A stretch of DNA of 64,000 nucleotides from Bacillus sp. (in: firmicutes) (GTDB taxonomy: Bacteria > Bacillota > Bacilli > Bacillales > Bacillaceae), in the NCBI GenBank assembly GCA_031180805.1, contig JAPSLL010000016.1:1-64000 (forward strand), in the 5' to 3' direction. A program made the position numbers and the translations under genes. Position 1 is the stretch's first letter; each line of letters opens with the position of its first letter. Below are positions 41,733 through 55,770 of this stretch, piece by piece. The notes below the pieces were generated by a model. That model saw only the letters and a program-made list of their open reading frames with translations, was not told the DNA's origin and made no database searches.

Positions 41733-42272
41733 ATGAACCGCCTTAAAGAAAAGTATCAAAAAGAAATTACACCTGCATTAATGAGTAAGTTTTCTTACAA
41801 ATCAGTAATGCAAGCTCCAAAAATTGAAAAAATCGTTATCAATATGGGTATTGGTGATGCAGTTTCAAATTCAAAAGCATTGGATGTTGCTGTTGAAGAA
41901 TTAGCGCAAATCACTGGTCAAAAACCAGTTATTACAAAAGCTAAAAAATCTATCGCTGGTTTCCGTCTTCGTGAAGGAATGCCTATCGGTGCAAAAGTTA
42001 CATTACGCGGTGAGCGTATGTACCAATTCTTAGACAAATTAATTTCTGTTTCTTTACCACGTGTACGTGACTTCCGTGGGGTTTCTAAGAAATCATTTGA
42101 CGGTCGTGGTAACTACACTTTAGGTGTTAAAGAGCAATTAATTTTCCCTGAGATTGATTATGATAAAGTTAACAAGGTTCGTGGTATGGATATCGTTATC
42201 GTAACTACTGCGAATACTGATGAAGAAGCACGCGAACTATTAACACAGTTCGGTATGCCGTTCCAAAAATAA
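41733..42272 (+). CDS. rplE: 50S ribosomal protein L5
   Basis: [18 protein letters not shown]. Confidence 0.99.
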   Translation: MNRLKEKYQKEITPALMSKFSYKSVMQAPKIEKIVINMGIGDAVSNSKALDVAVEELAQITGQKPVITKAKKSIAGFRLREGMPIGAKVTLRGERMYQFLDKLISVSLPRVRDFRGVSKKSFDGRGNYTLGVKEQLIFPEIDYDKVNKVRGMDIVIVTTANTDEEARELLTQFGMPFQK

Positions 42273-42279
42273 TCGCTAA

Positions 42280-42483
<204 letters not shown>

Positions 42484-42513
42484 AACCGTAAAACGGGAAG
42501 GAGGTTATTTTAG

Positions 42514-42912
<399 letters not shown>

Positions 42913-42941
42913 AAAGTTCAAAAAGAATGGAGGTGTATTGA

Positions 42942-43481
42942 ATGTCTCGTATTGGTAAAAAACCACTAGAAATTCCTGCTGGTGTTACAGTTACAATCGC
43001 TGATGATAATACGGTAACAGTAAAAGGACCTAAAGGTGAATTAACTCGTACATTCAACTCTGATATTAAAATCTCTTTAGAAGATAACGTCTTAACTGTA
43101 AGTCGTCCTTCTGATGTTAAAGAACACCGTGCTCTTCACGGTACTACACGTAGTCTACTAGGTAATATGGTAGAAGGCGTTTCTAAAGGTTTTGAAAGAG
43201 GATTAGAACTTATCGGTGTCGGTTACCGTGCTTCTAAATCTGGAAATAAACTAGTTCTTAATGTTGGTTACTCACACCCTGTTGAAATCACACCTGAGGC
43301 TGGTATTGAAATCGAAGTACCATCTCAAACAAAAGTTCTTGTTAAAGGTACTGATAAAGAGCGTGTAGGTGCTATTGCAGCTAACATTCGTGACGTTCGT
43401 CCACCAGAACCTTACAAAGGTAAAGGTATTCGCTATGAAGGCGAACATGTACGTCGTAAAGAAGGTAAAACTGCGAAGTAA
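42942..43481 (+). CDS. rplF: 50S ribosomal protein L6
   Basis: [18 protein letters not shown]. Confidence 0.99.
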   Translation: MSRIGKKPLEIPAGVTVTIADDNTVTVKGPKGELTRTFNSDIKISLEDNVLTVSRPSDVKEHRALHGTTRSLLGNMVEGVSKGFERGLELIGVGYRASKSGNKLVLNVGYSHPVEITPEAGIEIEVPSQTKVLVKGTDKERVGAIAANIRDVRPPEPYKGKGIRYEGEHVRRKEGKTAK

Positions 43482-43514
43482 TATCGCCTAGATGATAAGA
43501 AAGGAGTGACCTAA

Positions 43515-43877
43515 ATGATTACTAAAGCTGATAAAAATGCTGTACGTAAAAAAAGACATGCGCGTGTACGTGCGAAATTAACAGGTACTGCTACTCGTCC
43601 ACGTCTTAACGTATATCGTTCAAATCAACATATTTACGCACAAGTAATTGATGATACTAACTCTGTAACTTTAGTAAGTGCTTCTACTTTAGATAAAGAT
43701 TTTGATCTAGATGCAAAAAGCAATGTTGAAGCTGCACAAAAAGTTGGCGAATTAGTTGCTAAACGTGCTATTGAAAAAGGTGTTAAATCAGTCGTTTTTG
43801 ATCGTGGAGGATATTTATATCATGGTCGTATTAAAGCTCTAGCTGAAGCAGCTCGCGAAGCTGGACTTGAATTTTAA
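43515..43877 (+). CDS. rplR: 50S ribosomal protein L18
   Basis: [18 protein letters not shown]. Confidence 0.98.
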   Translation: MITKADKNAVRKKRHARVRAKLTGTATRPRLNVYRSNQHIYAQVIDDTNSVTLVSASTLDKDFDLDAKSNVEAAQKVGELVAKRAIEKGVKSVVFDRGGYLYHGRIKALAEAAREAGLEF

Positions 43878-43897
43878 TCGCAAAAGGAGGGACATAA

Positions 43898-44401
<504 letters not shown>

Positions 44402-44414
44402 GGAGGGAACTAAA

Positions 44415-44597
44415 ATGGCGAATAAGTTAGAAATTACCCTCACTCGCAGTGTGATTGGTCGTCCTGAGGATCAACGTGTTACTGTTAGAACACTTGGACT
44501 TAAAAAGTTACATCAAACTGTAGTACAAGATGATAATCCTGCGATTCGCGGTATGATTAATAAAGTGTCTCACTTAGTTACAGTAAAAGAACAATAA
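44415..44597 (+). CDS. rpmD: 50S ribosomal protein L30
   Basis: [25 protein letters not shown]. Confidence 0.98.
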   Translation: MANKLEITLTRSVIGRPEDQRVTVRTLGLKKLHQTVVQDDNPAIRGMINKVSHLVTVKEQ

Positions 44598-44628
44598 TAG
44601 ATACAACAATAAATAAGGAGGTGTCCCG

Positions 44629-45069
44629 ATGAAACTTCATGAGTTGAAACCAGCAGAAGGTTCACGTAAAACTCGTAATCGTGTTGGACGTGGTACAGGA
44701 TCTGGTAACGGTAAAACAGCTGGTAAAGGTCATAAAGGACAAAACGCTCGTTCTGGTGGTGGAGTACGTCCAGGATTCGAAGGTGGTCAAACTCCTTTGT
44801 TCCGTCGTTTACCAAAACGTGGATTTACAAACATCAACCGTAAGGATTACGCAATTGTTAACCTTGAGACTCTTAATCGCTTTGAAGAAGGTACTGATGT
44901 TACTCCAGAATTACTACTTGAAACAGGTATTGTTAGCAATGTAAAATCTGGTGTGAAAATCCTAGGTAACGGACAGTTAGAGAAAAAACTTACTGTAAAA
45001 GCTAACAAATTCTCTGCTTCAGCTAAAGAAGCTATTGAAAATGCTGGCGGTACAGCTGAGGTGATCTAA
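44629..45069 (+). CDS. rplO: 50S ribosomal protein L15
   Basis: [32 protein letters not shown]. Confidence 0.99.
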   Translation: MKLHELKPAEGSRKTRNRVGRGTGSGNGKTAGKGHKGQNARSGGGVRPGFEGGQTPLFRRLPKRGFTNINRKDYAIVNLETLNRFEEGTDVTPELLLETGIVSNVKSGVKILGNGQLEKKLTVKANKFSASAKEAIENAGGTAEVI

Positions 45070-46358
45070 TGTTAAAAACAATCTCCAATTTTATGCGCGT
45101 GGGTGATATTAGAAATAAAATTATATTCACCCTTTTAATGTTAGTAGTATTTCGTATTGGGACGTTCATTCCTGTGCCGAATGTTAATGCAGAAGTGCTT
45201 AAAGCACAGGATGAACTAAATGTATTCGGAATCTTAAACACATTCGGTGGCGGTGCATTATTTAATTTCTCAATCCTAGCGATGGGGATTATGCCATATA
45301 TCACTGCATCAATTATCGTTCAACTTCTTCAAATGGATGTTGTTCCGAAATTCACTGAATGGTCTAAACAAGGTGATGTTGGGCGACGTAAGCTTGCTCA
45401 ATTTACAAGATATTTTACGATAATATTAGGTTTTATCCAGGCGTTAGGTATGTCCTATGGGTTTAATGCTCAGTCAGGTGGTGCCTTAATTGAGAATCCC
45501 GGAATCGGCACATACTTGTTAATTGCGATTGTATTAACAGCTGGAACAGCATTTTTAATGTGGTTAGGGGAGCAAATTACCTCTAAGGGTGTTGGGAATG
45601 GTATTTCCGTTCTTATCTTTGCAGGGATTGTCGCGGGTATCCCATCTACATTAAATCAAATATATGCACAACAATTCGAAAATGCAGGAGATCAATTGTT
45701 TATTCGTATAATTACAGTTGTTATCCTTGTATTAGCAATATTAGCAGTAGTAGTAGGGGTTATTTTTATCCAACAAGCACTTCGTAAGATTCCAATTCAA
45801 TACGCTAAGCGTTCTGGTAGCAATATGGCTGGTGGTCAAACGACTCATCTTCCATTAAAAGTTAACCCTGCTGGCGTTATTCCTGTAATCTTTGCTGTGT
45901 CGTTCGTCATTACACCTCCAACGATTGCTTCGTTTTTCGGTCCTAATGATGTAACGGAATGGATTCAAAAAATCTTTGATTATACTCAACCAATCGGTAT
46001 GATTATCTACATTGCGTTAATTATTGCATTCGCATATTTCTACACATTTGTTCAAGTTAATCCTGAGCAAATGGCTGATAACTTGAAGAAACAAGGTGGC
46101 TATATACCTGGTATTCGTCCAGGTAAAAGCACGCAGGAATACGTTACAAAGGTATTATATCGTCTTACTTTTGTTGGTTCTATTTTCTTAGCAGCAATAG
46201 CTGTTCTTCCTGTTTTCTTCATTAAATTTGCTAACTTACCTGATTCTGCACAAATTGGTGGAACTAGCTTGTTAATCGTAGTAGGGGTAGCCCTTGAAAC
46301 GATGAAACAACTAGAAAGTCAGTTAGTGAAGAGACATTATAAAGGTTTTATTAAATAG
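45069..46358 (+). CDS. secY: Preprotein translocase subunit SecY
   Basis: multi-TM, GGALFNFSILAMGIMPYITASI. Confidence 0.98.
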   Translation: MLKTISNFMRVGDIRNKIIFTLLMLVVFRIGTFIPVPNVNAEVLKAQDELNVFGILNTFGGGALFNFSILAMGIMPYITASIIVQLLQMDVVPKFTEWSKQGDVGRRKLAQFTRYFTIILGFIQALGMSYGFNAQSGGALIENPGIGTYLLIAIVLTAGTAFLMWLGEQITSKGVGNGISVLIFAGIVAGIPSTLNQIYAQQFENAGDQLFIRIITVVILVLAILAVVVGVIFIQQALRKIPIQYAKRSGSNMAGGQTTHLPLKVNPAGVIPVIFAVSFVITPPTIASFFGPNDVTEWIQKIFDYTQPIGMIIYIALIIAFAYFYTFVQVNPEQMADNLKKQGGYIPGIRPGKSTQEYVTKVLYRLTFVGSIFLAAIAVLPVFFIKFANLPDSAQIGGTSLLIVVGVALETMKQLESQLVKRHYKGFIK

Positions 46359-46392
46359 CGGGGATATGGGAGCTGCTTCCCATGCCCTTTAA

Positions 46393-47812
<1,420 letters not shown>

Positions 47813-47842
47813 TTGAAGGTGACATTGCTTGAACGAACCTAA

Positions 47843-48113
47843 TTCGATTCCATACATTAGTCAAATGTTCTAAACAAGACTTATGTAATATTGATGGGAA
47901 ATTTCGGATGACATTTCGTTTAAATACTGAAGGAGAATGGGCGTCATTTCAATCTCTCCAGTAAGAAGAATGTTCATCATCTAGATTTTTTATCCTAAGT
48001 ATCTCCGGAAGTTCAGAACAGTATAATGGAAACAGGTCGTGCGACAAAATGAGATGTAGTTTTCATAATTGTCAATGAGCAAGTTACTGATTTTGAGAAG
48101 GGAGAACAGTTCA
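47843..48113 (+). pseudogene. Relic of KOW/L14e-like RNA-binding protein gene (YbzG-type locus between map and infA)
   Basis: One frame reads [85 protein letters not shown] with five stops and no frameshift. Confidence 0.75.
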
Positions 48114-48332
48114 ATGGCGAAAGACGATGTAATTGAAGTTGAAGGAACTGTCGTTGAAACATTGCCTAATGCAATGTTCAAGGTAGAACTTGAGAACGGT
48201 CATACGGTTTTGGCGCATGTATCTGGAAAGATTCGCATGCATTTCATTCGTATTTTACCTGGAGACAAAGTAACGGTAGAATTATCTCCATATGATTTAA
48301 CACGTGGTAGAATAACTTACCGTTTTAAATAA
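48114..48332 (+). CDS. infA: Translation initiation factor IF-1
   Basis: [72 protein letters not shown]. Confidence 0.98.
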   Translation: MAKDDVIEVEGTVVETLPNAMFKVELENGHTVLAHVSGKIRMHFIRILPGDKVTVELSPYDLTRGRITYRFK

Positions 48333-48352
48333 TTAGCACTCCGTACTATTAA

Positions 48353-48481
<129 letters not shown>

Positions 48482-48488
48482 TTATTAA

Positions 48489-48869
<381 letters not shown>

Positions 48870-48884
48870 GGTAAAGGAGGTTAA

Positions 48885-49280
<396 letters not shown>

Positions 49281-49458
49281 ATTTTCTGTATAGATTTTGT
49301 ATCCCTGTCAATAATGGGTTATGATACAGTATATAAGTTCTAACAGAATCACTTTGTTGTTGTGCACATTCGGGAACTTTTGAATGGGGAATTTCGGTTA
49401 GACATTTAAACATGTTAGGTCTAGCCGGGGTTTCGACGTTTTGAAGGAGGGTTTATAG

Positions 49459-50403
49459 ATGATAGAAATTGAAAAACCAAAAATCGAAACGGTTGAAATC
49501 AGCGATGATGCCAAATACGGTAAATTCGTCGTCGAGCCACTTGAGCGTGGATATGGTACAACTTTGGGTAACTCCTTACGTCGTATTCTTTTATCCTCAC
49601 TCCCTGGTGCCGCTGTAACATCGATCCAAATAGATGGCGTACTTCATGAGTTTTCAACGATCGAAGGTGTTGTTGAAGATGTTACTTCGATTATCTTAAA
49701 CATTAAAAAACTTGCTCTTAAAATCTATTCAGATGAAGAAAAGACGCTTGAAATTGATGTTCAAGGCGAAGGTAGTGTAACCGCATCGGATATTACTCAT
49801 GATAGTGATGTGGAAATTTTAAATCCAGATCTTCATATCGCAACTCTTGCATCAGATGCTAGCTTTAGAATGAGACTAACAGCTAAGCGTGGACGTGGAT
49901 ACACTCCAGCTGATTCAAACAAGAGAGAAGATCAGCCAATTGGTGTCATTCCAATTGATTCGATTTACACTCCTGTTGCACGTGTTTCCTACCAAGTAGA
50001 AAAAACACGTGTAGGTCAAGTTGCTAATTATGATAAATTAACGCTTGATGTCTGGACTGATGGTAGCACTGGACCAAAAGAGGCGATCGCTTTAGGTTCA
50101 AAGATCCTTACTGAACACTTAAATATTTTTGTTGGCCTTACTGATGAGGCTCAAAATGCAGAAATTATGGTGGAAAAAGAAGAGGATCAAAAAGAAAAGG
50201 TTCTTGAGATGACGATTGAAGAATTAGACTTATCTGTTCGTTCCTATAACTGTTTAAAACGTGCTGGTATTAATACTGTACAAGAGCTTGCTCATAAAAC
50301 AGAGGAAGATATGATGAAGGTACGTAATTTAGGTCGTAAATCTCTTGAAGAAGTTAAGGCAAAGCTAGAAGAACTAGGATTAGGTCTTCGAAAAGACGAC
50401 TAG
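49459..50403 (+). CDS. rpoA: RNA polymerase alpha subunit
   Basis: [28 protein letters not shown]. Confidence 0.99.
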   Translation: MIEIEKPKIETVEISDDAKYGKFVVEPLERGYGTTLGNSLRRILLSSLPGAAVTSIQIDGVLHEFSTIEGVVEDVTSIILNIKKLALKIYSDEEKTLEIDVQGEGSVTASDITHDSDVEILNPDLHIATLASDASFRMRLTAKRGRGYTPADSNKREDQPIGVIPIDSIYTPVARVSYQVEKTRVGQVANYDKLTLDVWTDGSTGPKEAIALGSKILTEHLNIFVGLTDEAQNAEIMVEKEEDQKEKVLEMTIEELDLSVRSYNCLKRAGINTVQELAHKTEEDMMKVRNLGRKSLEEVKAKLEELGLGLRKDD

Positions 50404-50502
50404 TTAGAAAGTTAACTAGCGTTTTCGTATGTTTCAATAGACAATTTGTTTCTTTAGTAGAAACAATAAAACATACATTAAGAACGAAGGAGGGGACATC
50501 TG

Positions 50503-50898
50503 ATGTCATACAGAAAATTAGGCCGTACGAGTGCTCAACGTAAAGCGATGCTTCGTGATTTAACTACTGATTTAATTATCAGTGAGCGTATTGAAACAAC
50601 TGAAGCTCGTGCTAAAGAATTACGTTCAGTTGTTGAAAAGATGATCACTTTAGGAAAGCGCGGAGATCTTCATGCTCGCCGTCAAGCAGCTTCTTATGTA
50701 CGTAATGAGGTTGCAGAGGTTGTAACAGTTACAACTGAAGAAGGTAAGGAAAAAGATAAACCTAAATATGCTTTAGAAAAGCTATTCAGTGATATCGCTC
50801 CACGCTATGAAGAGCGTCAAGGCGGATATACTCGTATCATGAAACTTGGACCACGTCGTGGAGACGGTGCTCCAATGGTTATCATTGAATTAGTTTAA
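50503..50898 (+). CDS. rplQ: 50S ribosomal protein L17
   Basis: [25 protein letters not shown]. Confidence 0.98.
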   Translation: MSYRKLGRTSAQRKAMLRDLTTDLIISERIETTEARAKELRSVVEKMITLGKRGDLHARRQAASYVRNEVAEVVTVTTEEGKEKDKPKYALEKLFSDIAPRYEERQGGYTRIMKLGPRRGDGAPMVIIELV

Positions 50899-50916
50899 TT
50901 TACATTATTTACTCTC

Positions 50917-50958
50917 AAGGGCGTGACAGTTGTTAAACTGGTTCAATGCCCTTTTTTT
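50917..50958 (+). terminator. rplQ terminator
   Basis: aagggcgtgacagttgttaaactggttcaatgcccttttttt. Confidence 0.75.
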
Positions 50959-50985
50959 ATAGGTGCTTTGTTGTGAATTAATAAA

Positions 50986-51131
50986 GTGTCTTAGTTATAG
51001 CGCCAAGCGACTAGTAAACTTCGCATTCCTCCTTACGATAAGCGTGCAGCGAATCGCTTAAGCTTTCGCGTTTCCTATATCATGGATTGCTCTTATTTTT
51101 ACGTCGCATAGAAAGGCGCTAACGCTTTTCG
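50986..51131. repeat. Degenerate palindromic intergenic repeat, copy 1
   Basis: gtgtcttagttatagcgcc...aaaggcgctaacgcttttcg. Confidence 0.7.
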
Positions 51132-51133
51132 AG

Positions 51134-51276
51134 GTGTCTAGCTATAGCGCCCTAGTGACTATTAACTTTACAATCCCTTATGAGATTAAACGGACTTTCT
51201 TTGGATATGTGTGTATGTAATCTCATATGGATTGTCCTTCTTTCTATATCGTTACAAAGGCGCTCATGCTTTTTAA
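51134..51276. repeat. Degenerate palindromic intergenic repeat, copy 2 (tandem)
   Basis: gtgtctagctatagcgcc...caaaggcgctcatgcttttt; internal arms acaatcccttatgagatta / taatctcatatggattgt. Confidence 0.7.
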
Positions 51277-51299
51277 TTGGAGACTAGGAGAGACGAGCG

Positions 51300-52139
51300 A
51301 TGGTTCAAACAATCATAGATGTGAAAGATGTAACATTTCATTATCATCAGGAAGCTACTCCCGCATTAAGCAATGTATCATTTCAGGTGAAACAAGGTGA
51401 ATGGCTAGCCATTGTAGGACATAATGGTTCTGGCAAATCAACCTTAGCTCGGATTTTAAATGGGCTATATATTCCGAGTGCCGGTAGTGTTCATATATGT
51501 GGCATCCAGCTTTCAGAAGAGACGATATGGGACATTCGAAAGCAGGTTGGAATGGTTTTTCAAAATCCAGATAATCAGTTTGTTGGATCAACAGTAAAAG
51601 ATGATGTTGCTTTTGGACTTGAGAATAATGCAATTCCGCGTGAAGAAATGAATAGAAGGATTGAATGGGCTACGAAAAGGGTTAAAATGGATGGTTTCCT
51701 CGATCGAGAACCACATCATCTTTCAGGTGGTCAAAAACAAAGGGTAGCTATTGCTGGGGTTCTAGCTGTCCAACCTACTATCATTATTTTAGATGAAGCT
51801 ACTTCGATGTTAGATCCTATAGGTAGAAACGAAGTGATTGAAACTGTTCGTAAGTTAAAGGATCAAAGCTCATTAACGGTTATATCAATTACACACGATT
51901 TAGAAGAGGCTTCAAAGGCTGATAGAATCATTGTGATGAACGGTGGAAAAAAGTTTGCAGAAGGAACACCTGAAGAAGTCTTTCTTATGGATGACAAACT
52001 TGTAGAAATTGGACTAGATTTACCATTCCCTTTTCAGTTAAGTAAAAAATTAAAAGAGGCTGGCATTCCAATTCAGAAACATCATCTTACAGAGGAAGGC
52101 TTGGTGAATGAGTTATGGACATTACAATTAAAGATTTAG
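51300..52139 (+). CDS. ecfA1: ECF transporter ATPase EcfA1
   Basis: GHNGSGKSTLARILNGL, LSGGQKQRVAIAG; context. Confidence 0.96.
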   Translation: MVQTIIDVKDVTFHYHQEATPALSNVSFQVKQGEWLAIVGHNGSGKSTLARILNGLYIPSAGSVHICGIQLSEETIWDIRKQVGMVFQNPDNQFVGSTVKDDVAFGLENNAIPREEMNRRIEWATKRVKMDGFLDREPHHLSGGQKQRVAIAGVLAVQPTIIILDEATSMLDPIGRNEVIETVRKLKDQSSLTVISITHDLEEASKADRIIVMNGGKKFAEGTPEEVFLMDDKLVEIGLDLPFPFQLSKKLKEAGIPIQKHHLTEEGLVNELWTLQLKI

Positions 52140-52981
52140 AACATCGCTACCAAGCTAGAACTCCTTTTGAAAGATTAGCTCTTTATGATGTGAATTTAAC
52201 AGTTAAAAAGGGAACATATCTATCGATCATCGGACATACAGGATCAGGGAAGTCAACGATTCTTCAGCATTTAAATGGACTTCTTAAGCCTACAAAGGGA
52301 TCAATTCTGATAGGAGACTATTTGATTGAGGCTGGTAAGAAGCAAAAGAAGCTAAAGGTTGTTAGGAGCCTAGTCGGGATTGTTTTTCAATTTCCTGAGC
52401 ATCAGCTTTTTGAGGAAACGGTTGAAAAGGATATTGCCTTCGGACCAATGAACTTTGGTATGAATGAGGAAGAAGCGCTAGCAAAAGCTAGGGAAACATT
52501 AGAGCTAGTTGGACTACCTGAAGAGATCCTTAAAAAATCCCCCTTTGACTTAAGTGGAGGGCAAATGCGCAGGGTTGCTATTGCCGGAGTGCTAGCGATG
52601 GGACCTGAAGTTCTCGTTTTAGATGAACCAACTGCCGGATTGGATCCAAAAGGGAGAAAAGAGATGATGGAATTATTCTATCGTCTTTACAAGGAACATC
52701 ATTTAACCATTATCCTCGTAACACATAGCATGGAGGATGCAGCAACATACTCTGATGAAATTATCGTTATGCATAAAGGGACGATTGAGATGAAAGGAAC
52801 GCCGAAGGAAATATTTCAGAAGGCGGACAAATTAAGCTCATTAGGTCTCGACTTACCTGAGACTGTGAAGTTCCAGCATAAGTTAATTGATAAGGGAATG
52901 GCAATTACGGACACCGCCCTCACAATGGATGATATTGTTACTCAAATAAAGGCCTTTATGAAGGAAGGTGGACCTTTATGA
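52115..52981 (+). CDS. ecfA2: ECF transporter ATPase EcfA2
   Basis: GHTGSGKSTILQHLNGLLKPT, LSGGQMRRVAIAG. Confidence 0.96.
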   Translation: MDITIKDLEHRYQARTPFERLALYDVNLTVKKGTYLSIIGHTGSGKSTILQHLNGLLKPTKGSILIGDYLIEAGKKQKKLKVVRSLVGIVFQFPEHQLFEETVEKDIAFGPMNFGMNEEEALAKARETLELVGLPEEILKKSPFDLSGGQMRRVAIAGVLAMGPEVLVLDEPTAGLDPKGRKEMMELFYRLYKEHHLTIILVTHSMEDAATYSDEIIVMHKGTIEMKGTPKEIFQKADKLSSLGLDLPETVKFQHKLIDKGMAITDTALTMDDIVTQIKAFMKEGGPL

Positions 52982-53775
52982 TGGATAGCATTATCATTGG
53001 AAAATATGTTCCTGGGAATTCTGTTATTCACAAACAGGATCCCCGTTCAAAGCTGCTAATGATTTTTCTATTTGTTTTTATTGTCTTCCTAGCAAATAAC
53101 TTTATTACTTATTTATGTCTCGGTCTTTTTACAATCATTATAGTTCTTTTAACGAAGCTGCCTTTCAGTTTTTTGCTAAGAGGTTTAAAACCGGTATTAT
53201 GGATTATCCTGTTTACTTTTATTTTGCATATTCTTGTAACAAAGGAAGGGAGAGTATTGCTGGATTTAGGTTTTTTCCGTCTACATGAGGAAGGGCTTAA
53301 GCAAGGTTTTTTTATTTCTCTCCGTTTTCTGTATTTAATCGTGATGACAACGATATTGACGTTAACAACAACACCGATTGAAATTACAGATGGAATGGAA
53401 AGTTTACTGGCTCCATTAAAGAAGCTGAAATTCCCGGTACATGAGCTTGCTCTAATGATGTCTATTTCGTTAAGGTTTATTCCAACCTTATTAGAAGAAA
53501 CGGATAAAATATTAAAAGCGCAGATGGCCAGGGGAGTAGATTTTACAAGCGGACCAATAAAAGACCGTATAAAGGCAGTTGTCCCGTTACTAGTCCCTCT
53601 ATTTATAAGTGCGTTTAAACGTGCTGAGGAGCTCGCTACGGCGATGGAGGCAAGGGGTTATAGAGGTGGAGAAGGCAGAACAAAGCTAAGGCTGTTGAAA
53701 TGGGGCTACAAAGACACGATATTATTAATAGCCCTTCTTGCTTTAGGAATATGTTTATTTTATTTACGGGCATAG
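52978..53775 (+). CDS. ecfT: ECF transporter transmembrane protein EcfT
   Basis: AQMARGVDF...AMEARGYRGG coupling motifs. Confidence 0.96.
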   Translation: MMDSIIIGKYVPGNSVIHKQDPRSKLLMIFLFVFIVFLANNFITYLCLGLFTIIIVLLTKLPFSFLLRGLKPVLWIILFTFILHILVTKEGRVLLDLGFFRLHEEGLKQGFFISLRFLYLIVMTTILTLTTTPIEITDGMESLLAPLKKLKFPVHELALMMSISLRFIPTLLEETDKILKAQMARGVDFTSGPIKDRIKAVVPLLVPLFISAFKRAEELATAMEARGYRGGEGRTKLRLLKWGYKDTILLIALLALGICLFYLRA

Positions 53776-53781
53776 GAGCAG

Positions 53782-54525
53782 ATGATGAGAATAAAATGTA
53801 TTGTTTCTTATGACGGTACTCAGTTTCATGGCTATCAAATTCAACCGATGAAAAGAACAGTTCAACAGGAAATTGAAACGGCTTTGACAAAGCTTCATAA
53901 AGGACAAAACGTTAAAATCCATGCTTCAGGAAGAACAGATGCTGGGGTGCATGCTGTTGGACAAGTTTTCCATTTTGATACAAAGATGAACATTCCAGAG
54001 CAAAAATGGCCATATGCACTCAATCGTTTTCTACCAGAAGATATTGTACTTCAGGCAGCAAAATATGTTCCAAGTGACTTTCATGCAAGATATGATACAA
54101 CTGCAAAAGAATACCGATATATCATTAGTCAAAGGGAAATAATCGATGTATTCAAAAGAAATTACAGCTATCATTTCCCATTTAGACTGGATTTAACAGC
54201 CATTAGGCAGGCTTGTATGCATTTATGTGGTACACATGATTTTACAAGTTTCTGTGCTGCTAAAACAGAAGTAGAAGATAAAGTGAGAACCATCTATTCT
54301 ATTCAAGTAATAGAGGAAGGCACTGACATTATTTTTTGTTTTAAAGGAAATGGTTTTTTGTATAATATGGTAAGAATTTTAGTGGGTACTTTGTTAAATG
54401 TTGGACAAGGTTTAACTGACCCTGATACTATTCCTTCAATTATTGCAGGACGTGATAGAAGCTTAAGCGGAAAGACGGTTCCAGGGCATGGATTATATTT
54501 ATGGAAAGTTTACTATGACAACTAA
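53782..54525 (+). CDS. truA: tRNA pseudouridine synthase A
   Basis: SYDGTQFHGYQIQP, ASGRTDAGVHA. Confidence 0.97.
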   Translation: MMRIKCIVSYDGTQFHGYQIQPMKRTVQQEIETALTKLHKGQNVKIHASGRTDAGVHAVGQVFHFDTKMNIPEQKWPYALNRFLPEDIVLQAAKYVPSDFHARYDTTAKEYRYIISQREIIDVFKRNYSYHFPFRLDLTAIRQACMHLCGTHDFTSFCAAKTEVEDKVRTIYSIQVIEEGTDIIFCFKGNGFLYNMVRILVGTLLNVGQGLTDPDTIPSIIAGRDRSLSGKTVPGHGLYLWKVYYDN

Positions 54526-54543
54526 ACCAGGTGTAACATTTTC

Positions 54544-54572
54544 TTGACATTATAGGTTATACGTTATATTAT
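54544..54572 (+). promoter_or_regulatory. sigma-A promoter of rplM-rpsI
   Basis: TTGACA-17 nt-TATTAT. Confidence 0.75.
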
Positions 54573-54589
54573 ATTTGATGGTATGTATT

Positions 54590-54679
54590 TCAACCCCACG
54601 TATAAGCCCCGGAAACTTATCGTGTTATGAAATAGAATAGGAACCATAAAAAATAGTTATCAATTTAGGAGGGAATATC
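54590..54679 (+). promoter_or_regulatory. Ribosomal protein L13 leader
   Basis: ccccacgtataagccccggaaacttatcgtgtta structured leader before rplM. Confidence 0.7.
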
Positions 54680-55117
54680 ATGCGTACAACGTTTATGGCA
54701 AACGCTGGAAATATCGAACGTAAATGGTACGTAGTAGATGCAGCTGGCAAGACTTTAGGTCGCCTTTCAAGTGAAATCGCATCTATCTTACGTGGTAAGC
54801 ATAAACCAACATATACACCACACGTTGACACTGGTGATCACGTAATCATCATCAATGCTGAGAAAATTGAATTAACAGGTAAAAAATTAACTGACAAAAT
54901 TTATTACCGTCATAGTATGTACCCAGGTGGTTTAAAAACTAGAACTGCTTTGGAAATGCGCACAAACTATCCTGAAAAAATGCTTGAATTAGCAATTAAA
55001 GGTATGCTTCCAAAAGGTTCATTAGGACGTCAAATGGCGAAAAAATTACATGTATATGCTGGTAGCGAACATCCACACCAAGCACAACAACCAGAAGTTT
55101 ACGAACTTCGCGGATAA
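54680..55117 (+). CDS. rplM: 50S ribosomal protein L13
   Basis: [29 protein letters not shown]. Confidence 0.99.
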   Translation: MRTTFMANAGNIERKWYVVDAAGKTLGRLSSEIASILRGKHKPTYTPHVDTGDHVIIINAEKIELTGKKLTDKIYYRHSMYPGGLKTRTALEMRTNYPEKMLELAIKGMLPKGSLGRQMAKKLHVYAGSEHPHQAQQPEVYELRG

Positions 55118-55137
55118 TATTAAAGGAGGTTATTAAT

Positions 55138-55530
55138 TTGGCACAGGTTCAATATTACGGTACTGGTCGTCGTAAAAGCTCTGTAGCTCGTGTACGTTTA
55201 GTACCAGGCGAAGGCCGTATCGTTGTAAATAATCGCGATGTAAAAGATTACATCCCATCAGCTGCTTTAATCGAAGATATTAAACAACCATTAAACTTAA
55301 CTGAAACTGCAGGTAGCTACGATGTTCTTGTAAATGTTTCAGGTGGTGGATATGCAGGCCAAGCAGGCGCTATCCGTCACGGTATCTCTCGTGCTTTATT
55401 AGAAGCAGATCCAGAATACCGTGCATCACTTAAACGTGCAGGTTTATTAACTCGTGACGCTCGTATGAAAGAACGTAAAAAATACGGTCTTAAAGGCGCT
55501 CGTCGTGCACCTCAGTTCTCAAAACGTTAA
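55138..55530 (+). CDS. rpsI: 30S ribosomal protein S9 (TTG start)
   Basis: [20 protein letters not shown]...[17 protein letters not shown]. Confidence 0.99.
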   Translation: MAQVQYYGTGRRKSSVARVRLVPGEGRIVVNNRDVKDYIPSAALIEDIKQPLNLTETAGSYDVLVNVSGGGYAGQAGAIRHGISRALLEADPEYRASLKRAGLLTRDARMKERKKYGLKGARRAPQFSKR

Positions 55531-55545
55531 TTACTGGCGTTTCAA

Positions 55546-55581
55546 AGGCTCTTTTCACTTATGTGGAAAGGGTCTTTTTTA
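55546..55581 (+). terminator. rpsI terminator
   Basis: ctcttttcacttatgtggaaagggtctttttt. Confidence 0.8.
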
Positions 55582-55642
55582 TTTGCGAAAATAGCTTTTG
55601 ACTAAGGATGCGATATTGACCACACGTGGCCACATTTCATGC

Positions 55643-55770
55643 TCAATGTACTACTGAAATTTTTTGCGCAGTTTGTTCTTTTATAAGGTCTGTAACGTGT
55701 GTATATACGTTCATTGTCATTTCAATATCGGAATGTCTTAATCGTTCCTGAACCTCTTTAAGCACTAGCC
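55643..55770 (-). pseudogene. Tyrosine recombinase (phage/ICE integrase) C-terminal relic
   Basis: Reverse strand reads LKEVQERLRHSDIEMTMNVYTHVTDLIKEQTAQKISVVH*, the integrase box II with catalytic Tyr. Confidence 0.82.
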
